Below, one piece after another: positions 9,045 to 19,134 of a DNA stretch of 64,000 bases. Source of the stretch: an uncultured Clostridia bacterium (GTDB lineage Bacteria; Bacillota; Clostridia; Christensenellales; Aristaeellaceae); contig CAMFCQ010000007.1 in the NCBI GenBank assembly GCA_945948915.1, positions 1-64,000 of the forward strand, read 5' to 3'. Both the position numbers and the translations under genes were made by a program. A model generated the notes under the pieces. It was given only the letters and a program-made list of their open reading frames with translations, was not told where the DNA came from and ran no database searches. How positions within the stretch are numbered: the first letter of the stretch is position 1; each line of letters begins with the position of its first letter.

Positions 9045-10092
9045 CTTTTTTGGAGAACCGTCCGCAAATTGCGCGCGCCGCAAGGGCAAGCAGCGCATGC
9101 AGCGCCCAGCCCGCCGCAAGGCAGACCGGGATGGACACCGCGTTGATGACCGTGTAGCTCACCCGGCCCTCGAGCGCCAGATAGATCACCTCGTACAGCT
9201 TCTCCTGCACGCAGTACAGCTCCAGCGTGAAGCCGCCCACGAAGCCCAGCAGCCCCGTCAGCGCGCGCGACAGTCCGCCGGACACCTTGCCCCGACGCGC
9301 CATCGCGTCAAAGGCCCTGGCCAGCAGCAGGCTGGACGAGACCGCCATCATCGCCGTCGGAGCAGAGCAATAGATCAACGGAAACAGGCTGCACTGTCCC
9401 CGCATACACAGACGGAAGAGCATGTAGCCAAGAACCAGCAGGATCAGCAGCTCCGGCGCGCGCAGATCTACGGCCCGCTCCTTCTGCTCCAGCCTTCCGG
9501 CCAGCGCACCCAGCAGGAAGATCGGCACGCGGTTCAGAAATAACCACAGATCCTCGCGCAGCACCTGTCCAAGCTGCAAGGAAGCGATCAGCCAAAGCCC
9601 GATCGCGCTCAGCGTGAAAGCCGCCTCACTGCGCGCGCGGGTCAGCGCCCGGTGATAAAGCGGAAAGAGCAGGTACAGCGTCATCGCCGCCGGAACAAAC
9701 CAGAGGAATGTATAGGTGCACTCCGCGAAAAACGTCACGCCGGAGATCCTGCTTAGGAACTGCGCAGCCGTCCAGCCCTCGCTCAGCGCCCGAATGATCG
9801 CCATGATCAGGAACGGCGGTGCCAGCCGCACAAAGCGCCGGCCATAGAAGCGCGGCAGGCTTTCCCTGCGGATGGCATAGGTCAGCCCCATGCCGGAGAG
9901 GAAGAAGAAGATGTCCACACCGAAAAAGCTGACCTGCTTGAACGCATCTTCCAGCCCGCCGAGCACCCTGTGCCCCGGCACAAGGGGAATCCAGCAGTGA
10001 TAAAACAGGACCAGCAGCGCGCTGAATCCCATCAGCGCACCGCGATAACGGCTCAGCAGCCGCAGGCAGTCCTCATGTCGCTTGCCTTGCAT
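9040..10092 (-). CDS. Acyltransferase 3 family membrane protein (OafA-like)
   Basis: MGFSALLVLFYHCW...FFGVDIFFFLSGMGLTYAIRR...PRFYGRRFVRLAPPFL. Confidence 0.88.
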   Translation of the reverse strand: MQGKRHEDCLRLLSRYRGALMGFSALLVLFYHCWIPLVPGHRVLGGLEDAFKQVSFFGVDIFFFLSGMGLTYAIRRESLPRFYGRRFVRLAPPFLIMAIIRALSEGWTAAQFLSRISGVTFFAECTYTFLWFVPAAMTLYLLFPLYHRALTRARSEAAFTLSAIGLWLIASLQLGQVLREDLWLFLNRVPIFLLGALAGRLEQKERAVDLRAPELLILLVLGYMLFRLCMRGQCSLFPLIYCSAPTAMMAVSSSLLLARAFDAMARRGKVSGGLSRALTGLLGFVGGFTLELYCVQEKLYEVIYLALEGRVSYTVINAVSIPVCLAAGWALHALLALAARAICGRFSKKG

Positions 10093-10105
10093 GCTCCAAC
10101 CTCGC

Positions 10106-10942
10106 TTATTTGAGCAGGAAGTACACCGCTACCAGCGCGCCCAACGCGATGCGATACCAGCCGAACGCCGTGAAGCTGTGCTTCTTGACGTAGCCGATGA
10201 ACGTCTTGATCGCCACGATGGACACGACGAACGCCGTCACACAGCCGACCAGCAGAATCAGCAGCTCCGCGCCCGTGAAGCTCAGGCCGAACTTGAGCAC
10301 CTTGATCAGGCTCGCGCCGGCCATCGTCGGGATCGCCAGGAAGAAGCTGAACTCGCTCGCCGCCGCGCGGGAGCAGCCCATGAGCACGCCGCCCAGGATC
10401 GTCGCGCCGGAGCGGCTGGTGCCCGGCACCAGCGAGAGCACCTGGAACAGACCGATCATCAGCGCCATGCGCATGTCGATGAGCTCCACGCTCTGGATGT
10501 GCGCGCGTCTGCGCGGGTTCTGCCCGCGCTCGATCAGGATGAACGCCACGCCGTAGATCACCAGCATCGCCGCCACGACGGGCGCGTTGTGCAGGTGCGC
10601 GTCCATCCAGTCGTCAAACGGGATGCCGACGATGGCGCTGGGCAGAATCGCCACGACGACCTTGATCCACAGGTTCACCGTGTCCATGCGCAGCCAGGAC
10701 ATGAGGCCCTTTTCGCCGCGCCTGAACGGCCAGAGCTTGGGGAAATACAGCACGACGACCGCCAGAATCGCGCCGAGCTGGATGACGACGTTGAACATCG
10801 TCTTGAACGCGTCGCTCATCTGCAGCTGGACGAACTCATCCAGCAGGATCATGTGTCCGGTTGAGCTGATGGGCAGCCACTCGGTGATGCCCTCGACCAC
10901 GCCGAAGAGCACCGCCTTCAGCATTTCAACAAAAAGATTCAT
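10106..10942 (-). CDS. uppP: Undecaprenyl-diphosphatase
   Basis: VVEGITEWLPISSTGHMIL and LVPGTSRSGATILGG motifs. Confidence 0.96.
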   Translation of the reverse strand: MNLFVEMLKAVLFGVVEGITEWLPISSTGHMILLDEFVQLQMSDAFKTMFNVVIQLGAILAVVVLYFPKLWPFRRGEKGLMSWLRMDTVNLWIKVVVAILPSAIVGIPFDDWMDAHLHNAPVVAAMLVIYGVAFILIERGQNPRRRAHIQSVELIDMRMALMIGLFQVLSLVPGTSRSGATILGGVLMGCSRAAASEFSFFLAIPTMAGASLIKVLKFGLSFTGAELLILLVGCVTAFVVSIVAIKTFIGYVKKHSFTAFGWYRIALGALVAVYFLLK

Positions 10943-11011
10943 ACTTCCTCTTTCCCGGAGCTGCCGCCCCGAATCCCTTTTTCTCCTCGCGCGTGTTTGA
11001 CGCTGTGATGG

Positions 11012-11806
11012 TTAAAACTCAAAGTCCTCCGCGCTGCGCACGGTGATCCTCGCGGGGATGTCCGCCTGCTTTGCCGCCTCGCGCTGCTGTGCTTCAAGCT
11101 CCTTCGCCTGCTGCTCCTGCGCGTATTCCGCCTGCTGGCGCATGCGGCGCATCAGCTGCTGCAGCGGCGCCATCGCCGAGAGCTCGCGGGCCAGCAGGTC
11201 GGCCATGTCGCGGGTATGCAGCATCCTCCATTCCTCCGCCGTGGCCGAGTGCTCGATGCCGAAGCCCTTCTTTACATACAGCGCGCGCAGATCCTCCGGC
11301 ACGTCGTCCGGCACGGTGATCTTCCGGTAGCTCTCGCCGTAGAGCGCGAACCGGTCTTTGATCCGCGGATCATACAGTACCTCGCGCACCTCGTCCGGAT
11401 GCCTGCGGATGTGCAGGCGCAGCGCATCCATCAGCGGCTTATCCGCCGCATAGCATCCCTCGCCCCAGGAGAGCCAATCCGGCCCAAAGCCCCAGTACAT
11501 GCCAAAGCCCTCGCTGCGGCTTTCGCCCGGATAGCGCCAGCCCAGCCACACATGGTCGCGGAACGGGGATTTGTCCTTGGTAAAGCGCGTATCACGGCGA
11601 ATGCGCGACATCGTGCGCCCGGGCCGGGTATCCAGCTGCGGATCGATCACCTGCACCACCGGCGTCATCTCGTCGCACAGCGCGCGCAGCGGCGCCTTCA
11701 CGTACTTCTCGTACCGCTCTTTATTCTGCTCGTAAAACGTCTGGTTGTTGTTGAATCGGATGTCGCTCAGAAAATCGAGCGCCTCCTGCGCAAAGCCTGT
11801 AAACAC
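11012..11806 (-). CDS. DUF2461 family protein (TIGR02453-like)
   Basis: GTG start with SD AAGGAGG; FLSDIRFNNNQTFYEQNKERYEKYVKAPL...SRIRRDTRFTKDKSPFRDHVWLGW. Confidence 0.85.
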   Translation of the reverse strand: MFTGFAQEALDFLSDIRFNNNQTFYEQNKERYEKYVKAPLRALCDEMTPVVQVIDPQLDTRPGRTMSRIRRDTRFTKDKSPFRDHVWLGWRYPGESRSEGFGMYWGFGPDWLSWGEGCYAADKPLMDALRLHIRRHPDEVREVLYDPRIKDRFALYGESYRKITVPDDVPEDLRALYVKKGFGIEHSATAEEWRMLHTRDMADLLARELSAMAPLQQLMRRMRQQAEYAQEQQAKELEAQQREAAKQADIPARITVRSAEDFEF

Positions 11807-11920
11807 CCTGCTTCCTCCTTGTCGCAGATCATTATAGCATGCGCTTGGGGAAATGTACAGCGCCGCCGCGGGCAAACGCTGCTCCAGGCGTTTCCGCAGC
11901 GTCTATGCCACACACGAAAA

Positions 11921-11948
11921 GGCCGCCGGATCGCTCCGGCGGCTTTTG
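11921..11948 (-). terminator. Rho-independent terminator
   Basis: AGCCGCCGGA-gcga-TCCGGCGGCC followed by TTTT on minus strand. Confidence 0.8.
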
Positions 11949-11955
11949 TCTGTGA

Positions 11956-14232
11956 TTACTCGATGAGGTCGTCGTCGTCAAACTCGTCGAGGCTGTCTTC
12001 CTCGAAGTCATCCTCGTCCTCTTCGGCCTTCTTTTTGCCGAAGCCGGAGAACAGGCCCTTCTTCATCGGCTTGAGCTCGCTCTTCTTCTTGCCGCCGCCC
12101 GCGTACTTGTCCTCGCGCGGCTCCTGCTGCTGACGGATCTCCTCGATCTGCGCACGGCTCAGGCGAATCGTATGCTGTGCCTCATGCTCGTCAGCGGGCT
12201 GCTCGTCGATCACCGAGGCCTCCGCAAACAGATCGGCCACACGGCTGACCGCGGGCACCTCCGTCGGCGCTTCGTCCTTCGGCGCGGCAGCCTGCGCCAC
12301 TTCCTCGCTCAGCCCGCTGAAGATGCGGGTCTGGGAGTCGTCAACCTTGCCCTGCGCAATGAACTCCGGGCGCTGATCGACCGGCACAACGCGCAGCGTC
12401 TCATCGGTCGGCACCTCCACGGCGCGGCGGCGGCGTCCCTCCTCGCGCTCCAGCTGACGCATCGCGTCGCGGGCGGGTGTGCTCGACTCCGGCTGCTCCG
12501 TCTTTTCCCCGGTCTTCTCCTCGGTCAGCTCCTCAGCCGGAACGATCGGCTCGTCCGCCGGCTTGGCCGGCTTGGCAGCCGCCTTGGCTTCCTGCTTCTT
12601 GTGCTTGCGCCCGACGCCCCTGTGGTTGCGCACGTCCGGAGAGAGCTCGATGGTGTCAATCGCCTGCGCCATGCGCTTCTTGCGTCTGGCGCTCGTCACG
12701 CCGCTGACGGCCAGCACGGCCACCAGCAGCGCCGCCAGCACGCCCGCGATGCCGTAGAGCACGACGGGATTGACCTTCTCGGCGATGATCTCGCCCAGCG
12801 TCGGGGCCGGGGTTGCGGTCGGCACCGGGGTCGGCGTCGGCGGCACCGGAGTCGGCGTCGGCACGGCGGTCGGCGTCGGGGTCGGCGCGACGTAGGCAAT
12901 TTCCAGAATATCCGATTCAAAGCTGCGCTCGTTGCCGTCCACATCCTTGCCCAGCACGACGAACTGGAACTTGCCCGCGATGCTGGTCTCCACGTCGAAG
13001 ACGACCGTGCGGCTCTCGCCGGCAGGCAGAGACGGAATCTTCGCGACGGTGGTGCCCGCCTGCTGGATGGTCAGCGTCGCCGCATCGGTCTCACCCACGT
13101 TCTCCACCACCACGCCGAAGCGCACGACAGCCGGCTCGCTGTAAATCACATTCTGCGCCGCCTCGGCGTAGACGTTCAGCAGCAGCGCGCGGGAAACGTC
13201 CTGCGTGGTGACGGCCACCTCGTTGGAGACGACGCTCACGGTCTCGCCGCTTCCGTCGCTGCCGGAGACGGTCACGCTCAGCGCCGCATTCTGCGCAGCC
13301 GTCCATTCGATTTCCTTTTCATAGGAGGCGCCGCCGCCGATATCCACGCCGGAAAACGCCACAGTGCCGTCGTTCAGCGTCGCCGTGACGCCGGTGTAGG
13401 ACTGATTGCCCGTGTTTTTGATCGACACGGTCAGCGCGACCTTCTCGCCCGGGTACACGTCCTCGGCGTTCTTGGCCGACAGCGTCGCCTCAAGCCCATC
13501 CTCCGCGACGGTGATGGTCTTGCGGGCCATGTCGGAAATGGTCAGCGTCTTCTTGGAATCCGCCGCCTGATAGGAGACGGAGGGCTTGCTCACCAGCTCC
13601 TTGCTGCCCATGGTGATCGTATCGGTGAGGGTCACCTTTTCGCCCACGGACAGGGACGGCTGCACCAGCTCCTCCTTGGAGACGCCGTCGTTTTCAATCA
13701 CGATGCTGCGCAGCTCGACATTGCCGGTGTTGGAGAGCGTATAGGACAGCGTCACGGTCTGTCCCTCGCGCGCGCTGGCCGGAGAGATGCTGTACGTCGC
13801 CGTCAGCTGCGGCGCGGCCTCCTCGGTCTGGATGGTCACCGGCACGGTGCGGGTGGCCTTCTGCGGGCCGCTGCCCGTATCGACCGTGTACTGAATATAG
13901 TAATTGATCTTGCCCTTTTCGATCTGCTCCTGCGTGACATGCCACTTGCCGGTGTACGTCACGCTCTGTTCGCCCTTGAGGCCGCTGTATTTCTCAACGG
14001 AAATGCCTGCCGGGTTAAAGAGCGTGATCTCCTCCTGCATGTCCGTCTGGCTGCTGTTGTAGATTTTGATGGTGATGGAAACATCCTGCTCGGAGATGAC
14101 AGACTGCGGTTCGCTCAGCGAAGACACGCGAATCGGGTCCGCGTCAGCCGCAGCCGCGCCGCACAGCGCCAGCATCAGCACAGCAAGCAGCGTCGCGATT
14201 CCAAGCCGGAAGCCTTTCAAGCGCTTCTCCAT
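11956..14232 (-). CDS. Secreted/anchored CARDB/NEW3-like repeat protein with Pro-Thr linker, one C-terminal TM and acidic cytoplasmic tail
   Basis: Signal peptide MEKRLKGFRLGIATLLAVLMLALCGAAAA; repeated Ig-like segments (KNTGNQSYTGV, ENVGETDAATL); PTPTPTAVPTPTPVPPTPTPVPT; TM; charged tail. Confidence 0.7.
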   Translation of the reverse strand: MEKRLKGFRLGIATLLAVLMLALCGAAAADADPIRVSSLSEPQSVISEQDVSITIKIYNSSQTDMQEEITLFNPAGISVEKYSGLKGEQSVTYTGKWHVTQEQIEKGKINYYIQYTVDTGSGPQKATRTVPVTIQTEEAAPQLTATYSISPASAREGQTVTLSYTLSNTGNVELRSIVIENDGVSKEELVQPSLSVGEKVTLTDTITMGSKELVSKPSVSYQAADSKKTLTISDMARKTITVAEDGLEATLSAKNAEDVYPGEKVALTVSIKNTGNQSYTGVTATLNDGTVAFSGVDIGGGASYEKEIEWTAAQNAALSVTVSGSDGSGETVSVVSNEVAVTTQDVSRALLLNVYAEAAQNVIYSEPAVVRFGVVVENVGETDAATLTIQQAGTTVAKIPSLPAGESRTVVFDVETSIAGKFQFVVLGKDVDGNERSFESDILEIAYVAPTPTPTAVPTPTPVPPTPTPVPTATPAPTLGEIIAEKVNPVVLYGIAGVLAALLVAVLAVSGVTSARRKKRMAQAIDTIELSPDVRNHRGVGRKHKKQEAKAAAKPAKPADEPIVPAEELTEEKTGEKTEQPESSTPARDAMRQLEREEGRRRRAVEVPTDETLRVVPVDQRPEFIAQGKVDDSQTRIFSGLSEEVAQAAAPKDEAPTEVPAVSRVADLFAEASVIDEQPADEHEAQHTIRLSRAQIEEIRQQQEPREDKYAGGGKKKSELKPMKKGLFSGFGKKKAEEDEDDFEEDSLDEFDDDDLIE

Positions 14233-14382
14233 TCTTACGTTCAGGGCCGCGCAAGCAGCCCCTTCCTCCCTTCCCCGGCAGAAGCTCCGCCGATCTATGT
14301 CGAAAGCGTACACAAATCCACTTTAGCTAATTGTATTCTATCCTGCCGTTTCTGTCAAGACCAGGCGAACGCTGTCAACACT

Positions 14383-14892
14383 TTACGGGGATATCAGGAA
14401 GCCCGCCGCCGCCACGCACGCCGCGTAGGCCAGCAGCGCCGCCGGCAGCGCGCAGCCCGCGCTGCGCACACCCGCCGCGCCCAGATACAGAGAGCCGGTG
14501 AAGAAGATCGTCTCGCTCGCCCCGCTGATGATGCAGGCAAACCGAGCCGCGCGGCTATCCGCGCCGCTGATTTCGATCACATCGCGCACCGCCGCCAGCG
14601 CCGCCGAGCCCGACAGCGGGCGAAGCAGCACGACGCCCGCAGCCTCCGCCGGCACGCCCAGGGCGGCAAGCAGCGGCGCAAGCGCATCCTGCATCGCGTC
14701 CATCACGCCCGTCCCGCGCAGAAGTGCCGTCGCCGTCAGGACCGCGCACAGGTACGGCGTCATCTCCAGCAGCGTCATCAGCCCTTCCCTTGCCCCGCGC
14801 ACGAACGCGCGGTACACGTCGATGCGCGCGTGCAGGCCGCTCATCAGCGTCAAGAAGACGAGTGCCGGCAATAAACAAGACGAATCAATCAT
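14383..14892 (-). CDS. spmB: Spore maturation protein B
   Basis: GAREGLMTLLEMTPYL...RPLSGSAALAAVRD...SGASETIFF. Confidence 0.88.
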   Translation of the reverse strand: MIDSSCLLPALVFLTLMSGLHARIDVYRAFVRGAREGLMTLLEMTPYLCAVLTATALLRGTGVMDAMQDALAPLLAALGVPAEAAGVVLLRPLSGSAALAAVRDVIEISGADSRAARFACIISGASETIFFTGSLYLGAAGVRSAGCALPAALLAYAACVAAAGFLISP

Positions 14893-15469
14893 GCGCTTTG
14901 TTCCTCACCGCAAAGATTTTACACAGTGCAATTCCTGTCAGCGTCTGCACGCCGGTGGCCAGCAGCGTCGGCAGCACGATATCCGCGGGGTTTTTCGCGC
15001 CGGCCTGCGCGCGGATGGCGATCATCGTCGTGGGCAGCAGCTGCACGCTGCACATATTCAGCGTCAGAAACAGCAGCATCGCGTCGCTCGCGCACCCATT
15101 CATCTTGCCCGCCGCCGCCATTTTTCGCATAGCGCTCAGCCCGGCAGGCGTCGCCGCGCCGCCCATGCCCAGCATGTCTGCCGCCAGGTTCACACAGATG
15201 TCGTCCAGCGCCTGTTCCTCGCCTGGCGCAAAGCGGAACAGCTGAAGAAGCGGCCTGCGCATCGCGCCTGCCAGCGCCTGCGTCACGCCGCTCTCGCGCA
15301 GCACGCCCAGCAGCCCGCCGAAGAACGCATACGCGCCCGCCATGCTCATGAAGAACGCAACCGCCTCCGTGCCGCCGCTCAGCAGCGCGTCCTGTGCCGC
15401 GGACAGATCGCCCTGCGCCGCAGCGGCAGCCACGCCGGCGAGCAGCATTGTGCAGAACACCGCGTTCAT
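14885..15469 (-). CDS. spmA: Spore maturation protein A
   Basis: NLAADMLGMGGAATPAGLSAMRKM; paired and overlapping with spmB. Confidence 0.9.
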   Translation of the reverse strand: MNAVFCTMLLAGVAAAAAQGDLSAAQDALLSGGTEAVAFFMSMAGAYAFFGGLLGVLRESGVTQALAGAMRRPLLQLFRFAPGEEQALDDICVNLAADMLGMGGAATPAGLSAMRKMAAAGKMNGCASDAMLLFLTLNMCSVQLLPTTMIAIRAQAGAKNPADIVLPTLLATGVQTLTGIALCKIFAVRNKAHD

Positions 15470-15501
15470 CGCATCACCCCGCCAAGCCTATGAGCGCCGG
15501 G

Positions 15502-15534
15502 GCAAAAAAAGAAGGAGGCCGGATGGCCTCCCGT
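15502..15534 (-). terminator. Rho-independent terminator after YdhW-like gene
   Basis: GGAGGCC-atcc-GGCCTCC TTCTTTTTTT on minus strand. Confidence 0.75.
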
Positions 15535-15565
15535 TCTGGTTGGATGTTCACGAGCGCCGCGCGCC

Positions 15566-16192
15566 TCACAGCCAGATGCGCACGTCCTCCTTCATTTCCA
15601 CAAGGCTCGACGCGTAGTCTCGGGAAAGGTGCTTCGTGGAGAAGATGTAGGTCTTCTTCTTGCCGCTGACGTAGGTCTCGATGTCGGCAAATTCCGGCAG
15701 CTTCGCCATGGCGTCCAGCGCGCGCCTGACCTGGATCTCCGTGTAGTGATACGGGAACTTTCCAAACGTATCGATCTCCGTGGCGCGCGGATAGATCTTG
15801 GACTCGTAGCGCACAACCTCGGCGATGGTATGCGGCAGGTCGTCCTCCTGGGCCAGCGCGACGTTTTTGACGTAGTTGTGCGCCAGCGTGGGATAGGTGT
15901 AGTAATACAGATCCTTCGCGCCCTGATACACGCAGATGTCCTTGTATTCCTCCTGCGCCATCATCTCGCGCATCATCGCGGCGGCATTGTCCCTTTCAAG
16001 CTCCTGCCATGCGCACAGGTCGCTGAGGGTCAGGTACTTTTCCTCCTTGCCCTGTTCGCGCACAGCCTCGGCCCAGCGCGCCCAGCGCTGACGCTTCTCC
16101 TGCTCGAGCTGTTCCTCGGGTGAAAGCGATTCCTCGCTTTCCAGAACCTCCTGCTCTTCCACAGGCGTCACATGCTCTTCCTTGTTCATCAT
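15566..16192 (-). CDS. YdhW-like protein of unknown function, AOR-operon partner
   Basis: GGAGGTGATCCTATG start region; downstream of AOR and ferredoxin in the order of the E. coli ydhY-ydhV-ydhW genes; assignment by context. Confidence 0.55.
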   Translation of the reverse strand: MMNKEEHVTPVEEQEVLESEESLSPEEQLEQEKRQRWARWAEAVREQGKEEKYLTLSDLCAWQELERDNAAAMMREMMAQEEYKDICVYQGAKDLYYYTYPTLAHNYVKNVALAQEDDLPHTIAEVVRYESKIYPRATEIDTFGKFPYHYTEIQVRRALDAMAKLPEFADIETYVSGKKKTYIFSTKHLSRDYASSLVEMKEDVRIWL

Positions 16193-16281
16193 AGGATCAC
16201 CTCCGTATATGTAACGAATCAGGGGGAGGCTCGCTTCCCAAGAAACGGCCTCCCCCACAAATTTTTTCAGAATTTTGCCAT

Positions 16282-18384
16282 TTACGCGGGCAGCAGGCCG
16301 GCAGCCTCGAGCTTGTCGGCGAGGTCAGCCAGGTTGAACTTCTCCAGCGTGGCGCGGGTCGGGATGCCGGTGGCCTTGTCCCAGCCCCACTCCTCGTAGT
16401 ACAGGTCCAGCGCCGTCTCCCAGTCCGCGCGGTCGAGCTTCGTGGTGCCCTCGCTGAACGCGGCCTTGTCGGCGTCGCGGTCGAAGACCCAGTCGCTGAC
16501 GCCGTCATGATCGACGCGCAGGTTCTTGGAGTTCATCTCCAGCGCGGTCATGGCGCGCTGCAGCTGCATGATGCGCTCGCCGACGAAGTCAACGCTCTCC
16601 TCGGTCCACTCCTTGCCGGTGACAGCGGTGAGCAGCTTGGCCTCCAGCGCGGTGTCGCCCTTGTAGCCGCGCTCCTTCATCGGGGAGAAGGTCATCGGCC
16701 AGACCCAGTTGCACAGCGCAAGGCTGTCATGCACGTTGTTGCGCACGATGGACCACTTGGCGAACTTGGCCTTCGCCGCGTTCATCGGGGTGTAGCACGC
16801 GGGCTTGTCCGCGCAGCCCTCGCCGAACTTCTCCTCCAGGACGCCCTTGACGATGTCATACGGCAGGCCGTTGCCCAGGCAGTTCTGGTGCGTGTGGCAC
16901 ATGGAGTCGCGGTTGAAGACGATGTTGATCAGGCCGCCGACCTGGCCGAAGGACTCGCTGGAATGATGACGGATGTAGCCCTTCTTGAAGTTGAAGTAGT
17001 TGCCGGTCGCCTCGTTCCAGAAGGAATCCGGGAAGCCCCACTCCTTGGCCGTCCACAGGGAACCCAGGCCCAGCACGCGGCCGAACTCACCCTTCTTGGT
17101 GGCGATGCGGCTGACCATCTCGTTGGCCCACTTCGGATCGCCGGCTTCCTGCAGATCCCACGGGATCTCGGCATACTCCTCGGCGGAGAGCTTCTGCTTG
17201 AAGATGTCGTTCTTCATGCAGTAGGCGAAGGTGTAGTCCAGGTCGCCGTAGCCGCACCAGACGCCGTAGTCGTCCATCAGCCACTGGATGTGGGAGCCGA
17301 GCGTCAGCGCGCCGTCGCCCGCGTCCACAAAGTCGTTGATGTGGCCGTTGTAGTAGTCGCTCGTGTGCATGAGGGTCATGCAGGTTGCGGTGTTGTTCTG
17401 CGTGCCGTAGGGCTCCAGAGCCTTGAAGTGCAGATCCGGGAAGCAGCGGATCGGGCAGGAATAGCAGCCGCCGGTCTTCACGGTGTGCTTGAAGGCGACG
17501 TCATCGTTGCCCATGAAGAAGTTGATGGTGTGGTTGCGCATGCCGATGGCGTTGATGTCGCCCGGCTTCTGCTCGCCGGTGTCCAGCGGGCCGCCGATGG
17601 CCTCGCCCCACATCTTGCCGGGGCCGCCCTGCCAGCGGGTCGCGCCGACAAACTCGTTCCAGCTCTGCTGGTTGGACGGCTGCACATGGTTGTTGTTGAC
17701 GCCGATGAGCTCGCGCAGCTGATACTGCTGCAGCTCCAGGGTCTTCATCGGATCGGCCACGGCAACGGACTTGGTGCCGTGGATGACGATGGCCTTGAGC
17801 TTCTTGCTGCCAAAGACCGCGCCGGAGCCTGCGCCGGCCGCGTGGCACATGGAGTTGACGATGATGGAATCGTTGACCAGATTCTCACCCGCCGGGCCGA
17901 TGGCGCATACGCAGTACTCGGGGCCGGCCTCCTGGTTGAGGATCTCGGTGGTCTTGCGGGTGCCCAGGCCCCAAACGCTCGAGGCGTCCTCGAAGGAGAC
18001 CTCGTCGTTGTGGATCTTGACCCAGGTCGGCGCGTCGGCCTTGCCCTCGACGATGATGGCATCATAGCCGGAGAACTTGATCTGCGGGGCCATGTTGCCG
18101 CCCATGTGCGCGTCCACGATGGTGGGCACCTCGGTGAAGGCGGACATCAGCGCCACGCTGGTACGGCCGGAGCAGGCCGCGCCGGTGCCGCACAGGGTGC
18201 CGGCCGCGATGACGATCTTGGACGCGTCGTCCTGCGGATGGGTGCCGACGGGAACCTCATCGTAGATGATGCGGTCAGCCAGGCCCTGGCCGCCCAGGTA
18301 TTCCTCACAGTACTTGTTATCTTCAATGGTCGCAGTCTTCGTCGTCATGTTCAGACGAAGGATCTTGCCGGTCCACGCATACAT
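16282..18384 (-). CDS. Aldehyde ferredoxin oxidoreductase family protein (YdhV-like)
   Basis: MYAWTGKILRLNMTT...; CxxCxxxC in GGCYSCPIRCFPDL; later Cys in DSLALCNW. Confidence 0.92.
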   Translation of the reverse strand: MYAWTGKILRLNMTTKTATIEDNKYCEEYLGGQGLADRIIYDEVPVGTHPQDDASKIVIAAGTLCGTGAACSGRTSVALMSAFTEVPTIVDAHMGGNMAPQIKFSGYDAIIVEGKADAPTWVKIHNDEVSFEDASSVWGLGTRKTTEILNQEAGPEYCVCAIGPAGENLVNDSIIVNSMCHAAGAGSGAVFGSKKLKAIVIHGTKSVAVADPMKTLELQQYQLRELIGVNNNHVQPSNQQSWNEFVGATRWQGGPGKMWGEAIGGPLDTGEQKPGDINAIGMRNHTINFFMGNDDVAFKHTVKTGGCYSCPIRCFPDLHFKALEPYGTQNNTATCMTLMHTSDYYNGHINDFVDAGDGALTLGSHIQWLMDDYGVWCGYGDLDYTFAYCMKNDIFKQKLSAEEYAEIPWDLQEAGDPKWANEMVSRIATKKGEFGRVLGLGSLWTAKEWGFPDSFWNEATGNYFNFKKGYIRHHSSESFGQVGGLINIVFNRDSMCHTHQNCLGNGLPYDIVKGVLEEKFGEGCADKPACYTPMNAAKAKFAKWSIVRNNVHDSLALCNWVWPMTFSPMKERGYKGDTALEAKLLTAVTGKEWTEESVDFVGERIMQLQRAMTALEMNSKNLRVDHDGVSDWVFDRDADKAAFSEGTTKLDRADWETALDLYYEEWGWDKATGIPTRATLEKFNLADLADKLEAAGLLPA

Positions 18385-18413
18385 ATGGTTTTACCTCCTT
18401 CATTCAGCTGGGA

Positions 18414-19037
18414 TTACGCCATCGCCGCAGCGACGTCTTCCCACTTGACGATCTTCAGCGCGCCGCACGGGCAGTTCGCCGCGCAGAAGCCGCAGGCCAC
18501 GCACTTGGTGGACTTGTTCGTCTCCGGGTCGATGGTCGGCATGCCGTACGGGCACGCGCGCGCGCACGCGCCGCAGCCCACGCACTTGTCCTTGTCGATG
18601 ACGCGGACGCCGTCGGACTCGCGCACGGAGATCGCGCCCATCGGGCAGGCCTTCAGGCAGGCCGGATCCTCGCACTGGTGGCAGGTATCGGGCGTATAGT
18701 CAAAGGAGCCGAAGATGCCGCCCTCCTTGCCGTCGTTGCCATGGTAGTAGTTGCGCAGCACCTTCACGCGGCTGATATAGGGCATAGCCTTGCCGTCGTT
18801 GAGCAGCGTGCAGTTCACCTCGCAGCGCTGGCAGCCGGTGCAGCGGGCGCCGTTGGCCACCAGAACGCCGTCGGCCGTCGCCATGACGCTGACCGCGCCG
18901 GACTCCGCCTCCGCTTTGGTGAGGCCAAAGAGGCTAAGCAGGCTGGTAGACGCCGCCAGGCCCGCAACGCCCTTGCCAGTCACCTTCAGGAACTGACGGC
19001 GGGTCACTTCTTTGTCGAAGATTTTCTTCGCAGACAT
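18414..19037 (-). CDS. Tat-type signal 4Fe-4S ferredoxin (YdhY-like)
   Basis: TRRQFLKVTGKGVAGLAAS; CTGCQRCEVNC, CHQCEDPACLKACP, CVGCGACARACPYG, CVACGFCAANCP. Confidence 0.92.
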   Translation of the reverse strand: MSAKKIFDKEVTRRQFLKVTGKGVAGLAASTSLLSLFGLTKAEAESGAVSVMATADGVLVANGARCTGCQRCEVNCTLLNDGKAMPYISRVKVLRNYYHGNDGKEGGIFGSFDYTPDTCHQCEDPACLKACPMGAISVRESDGVRVIDKDKCVGCGACARACPYGMPTIDPETNKSTKCVACGFCAANCPCGALKIVKWEDVAAAMA

Positions 19038-19134
19038 GATACTTTCCTCCCTGTTTCAAGTTGCGGTTTCTCCGCTTTGGGCGGAGCGTACACACAAAAA
19101 ACAGAGTCCTCCCTTCCCCCGGCCGCTGCGCCTG

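Noticed and set aside
12172-14874. 900-aa plus-strand ORF, and similar long ORFs at 16507-18699, 58965-60890, 35730-37148 and 26757-28313
   Set aside because: All are antisense to well-supported minus-strand genes.
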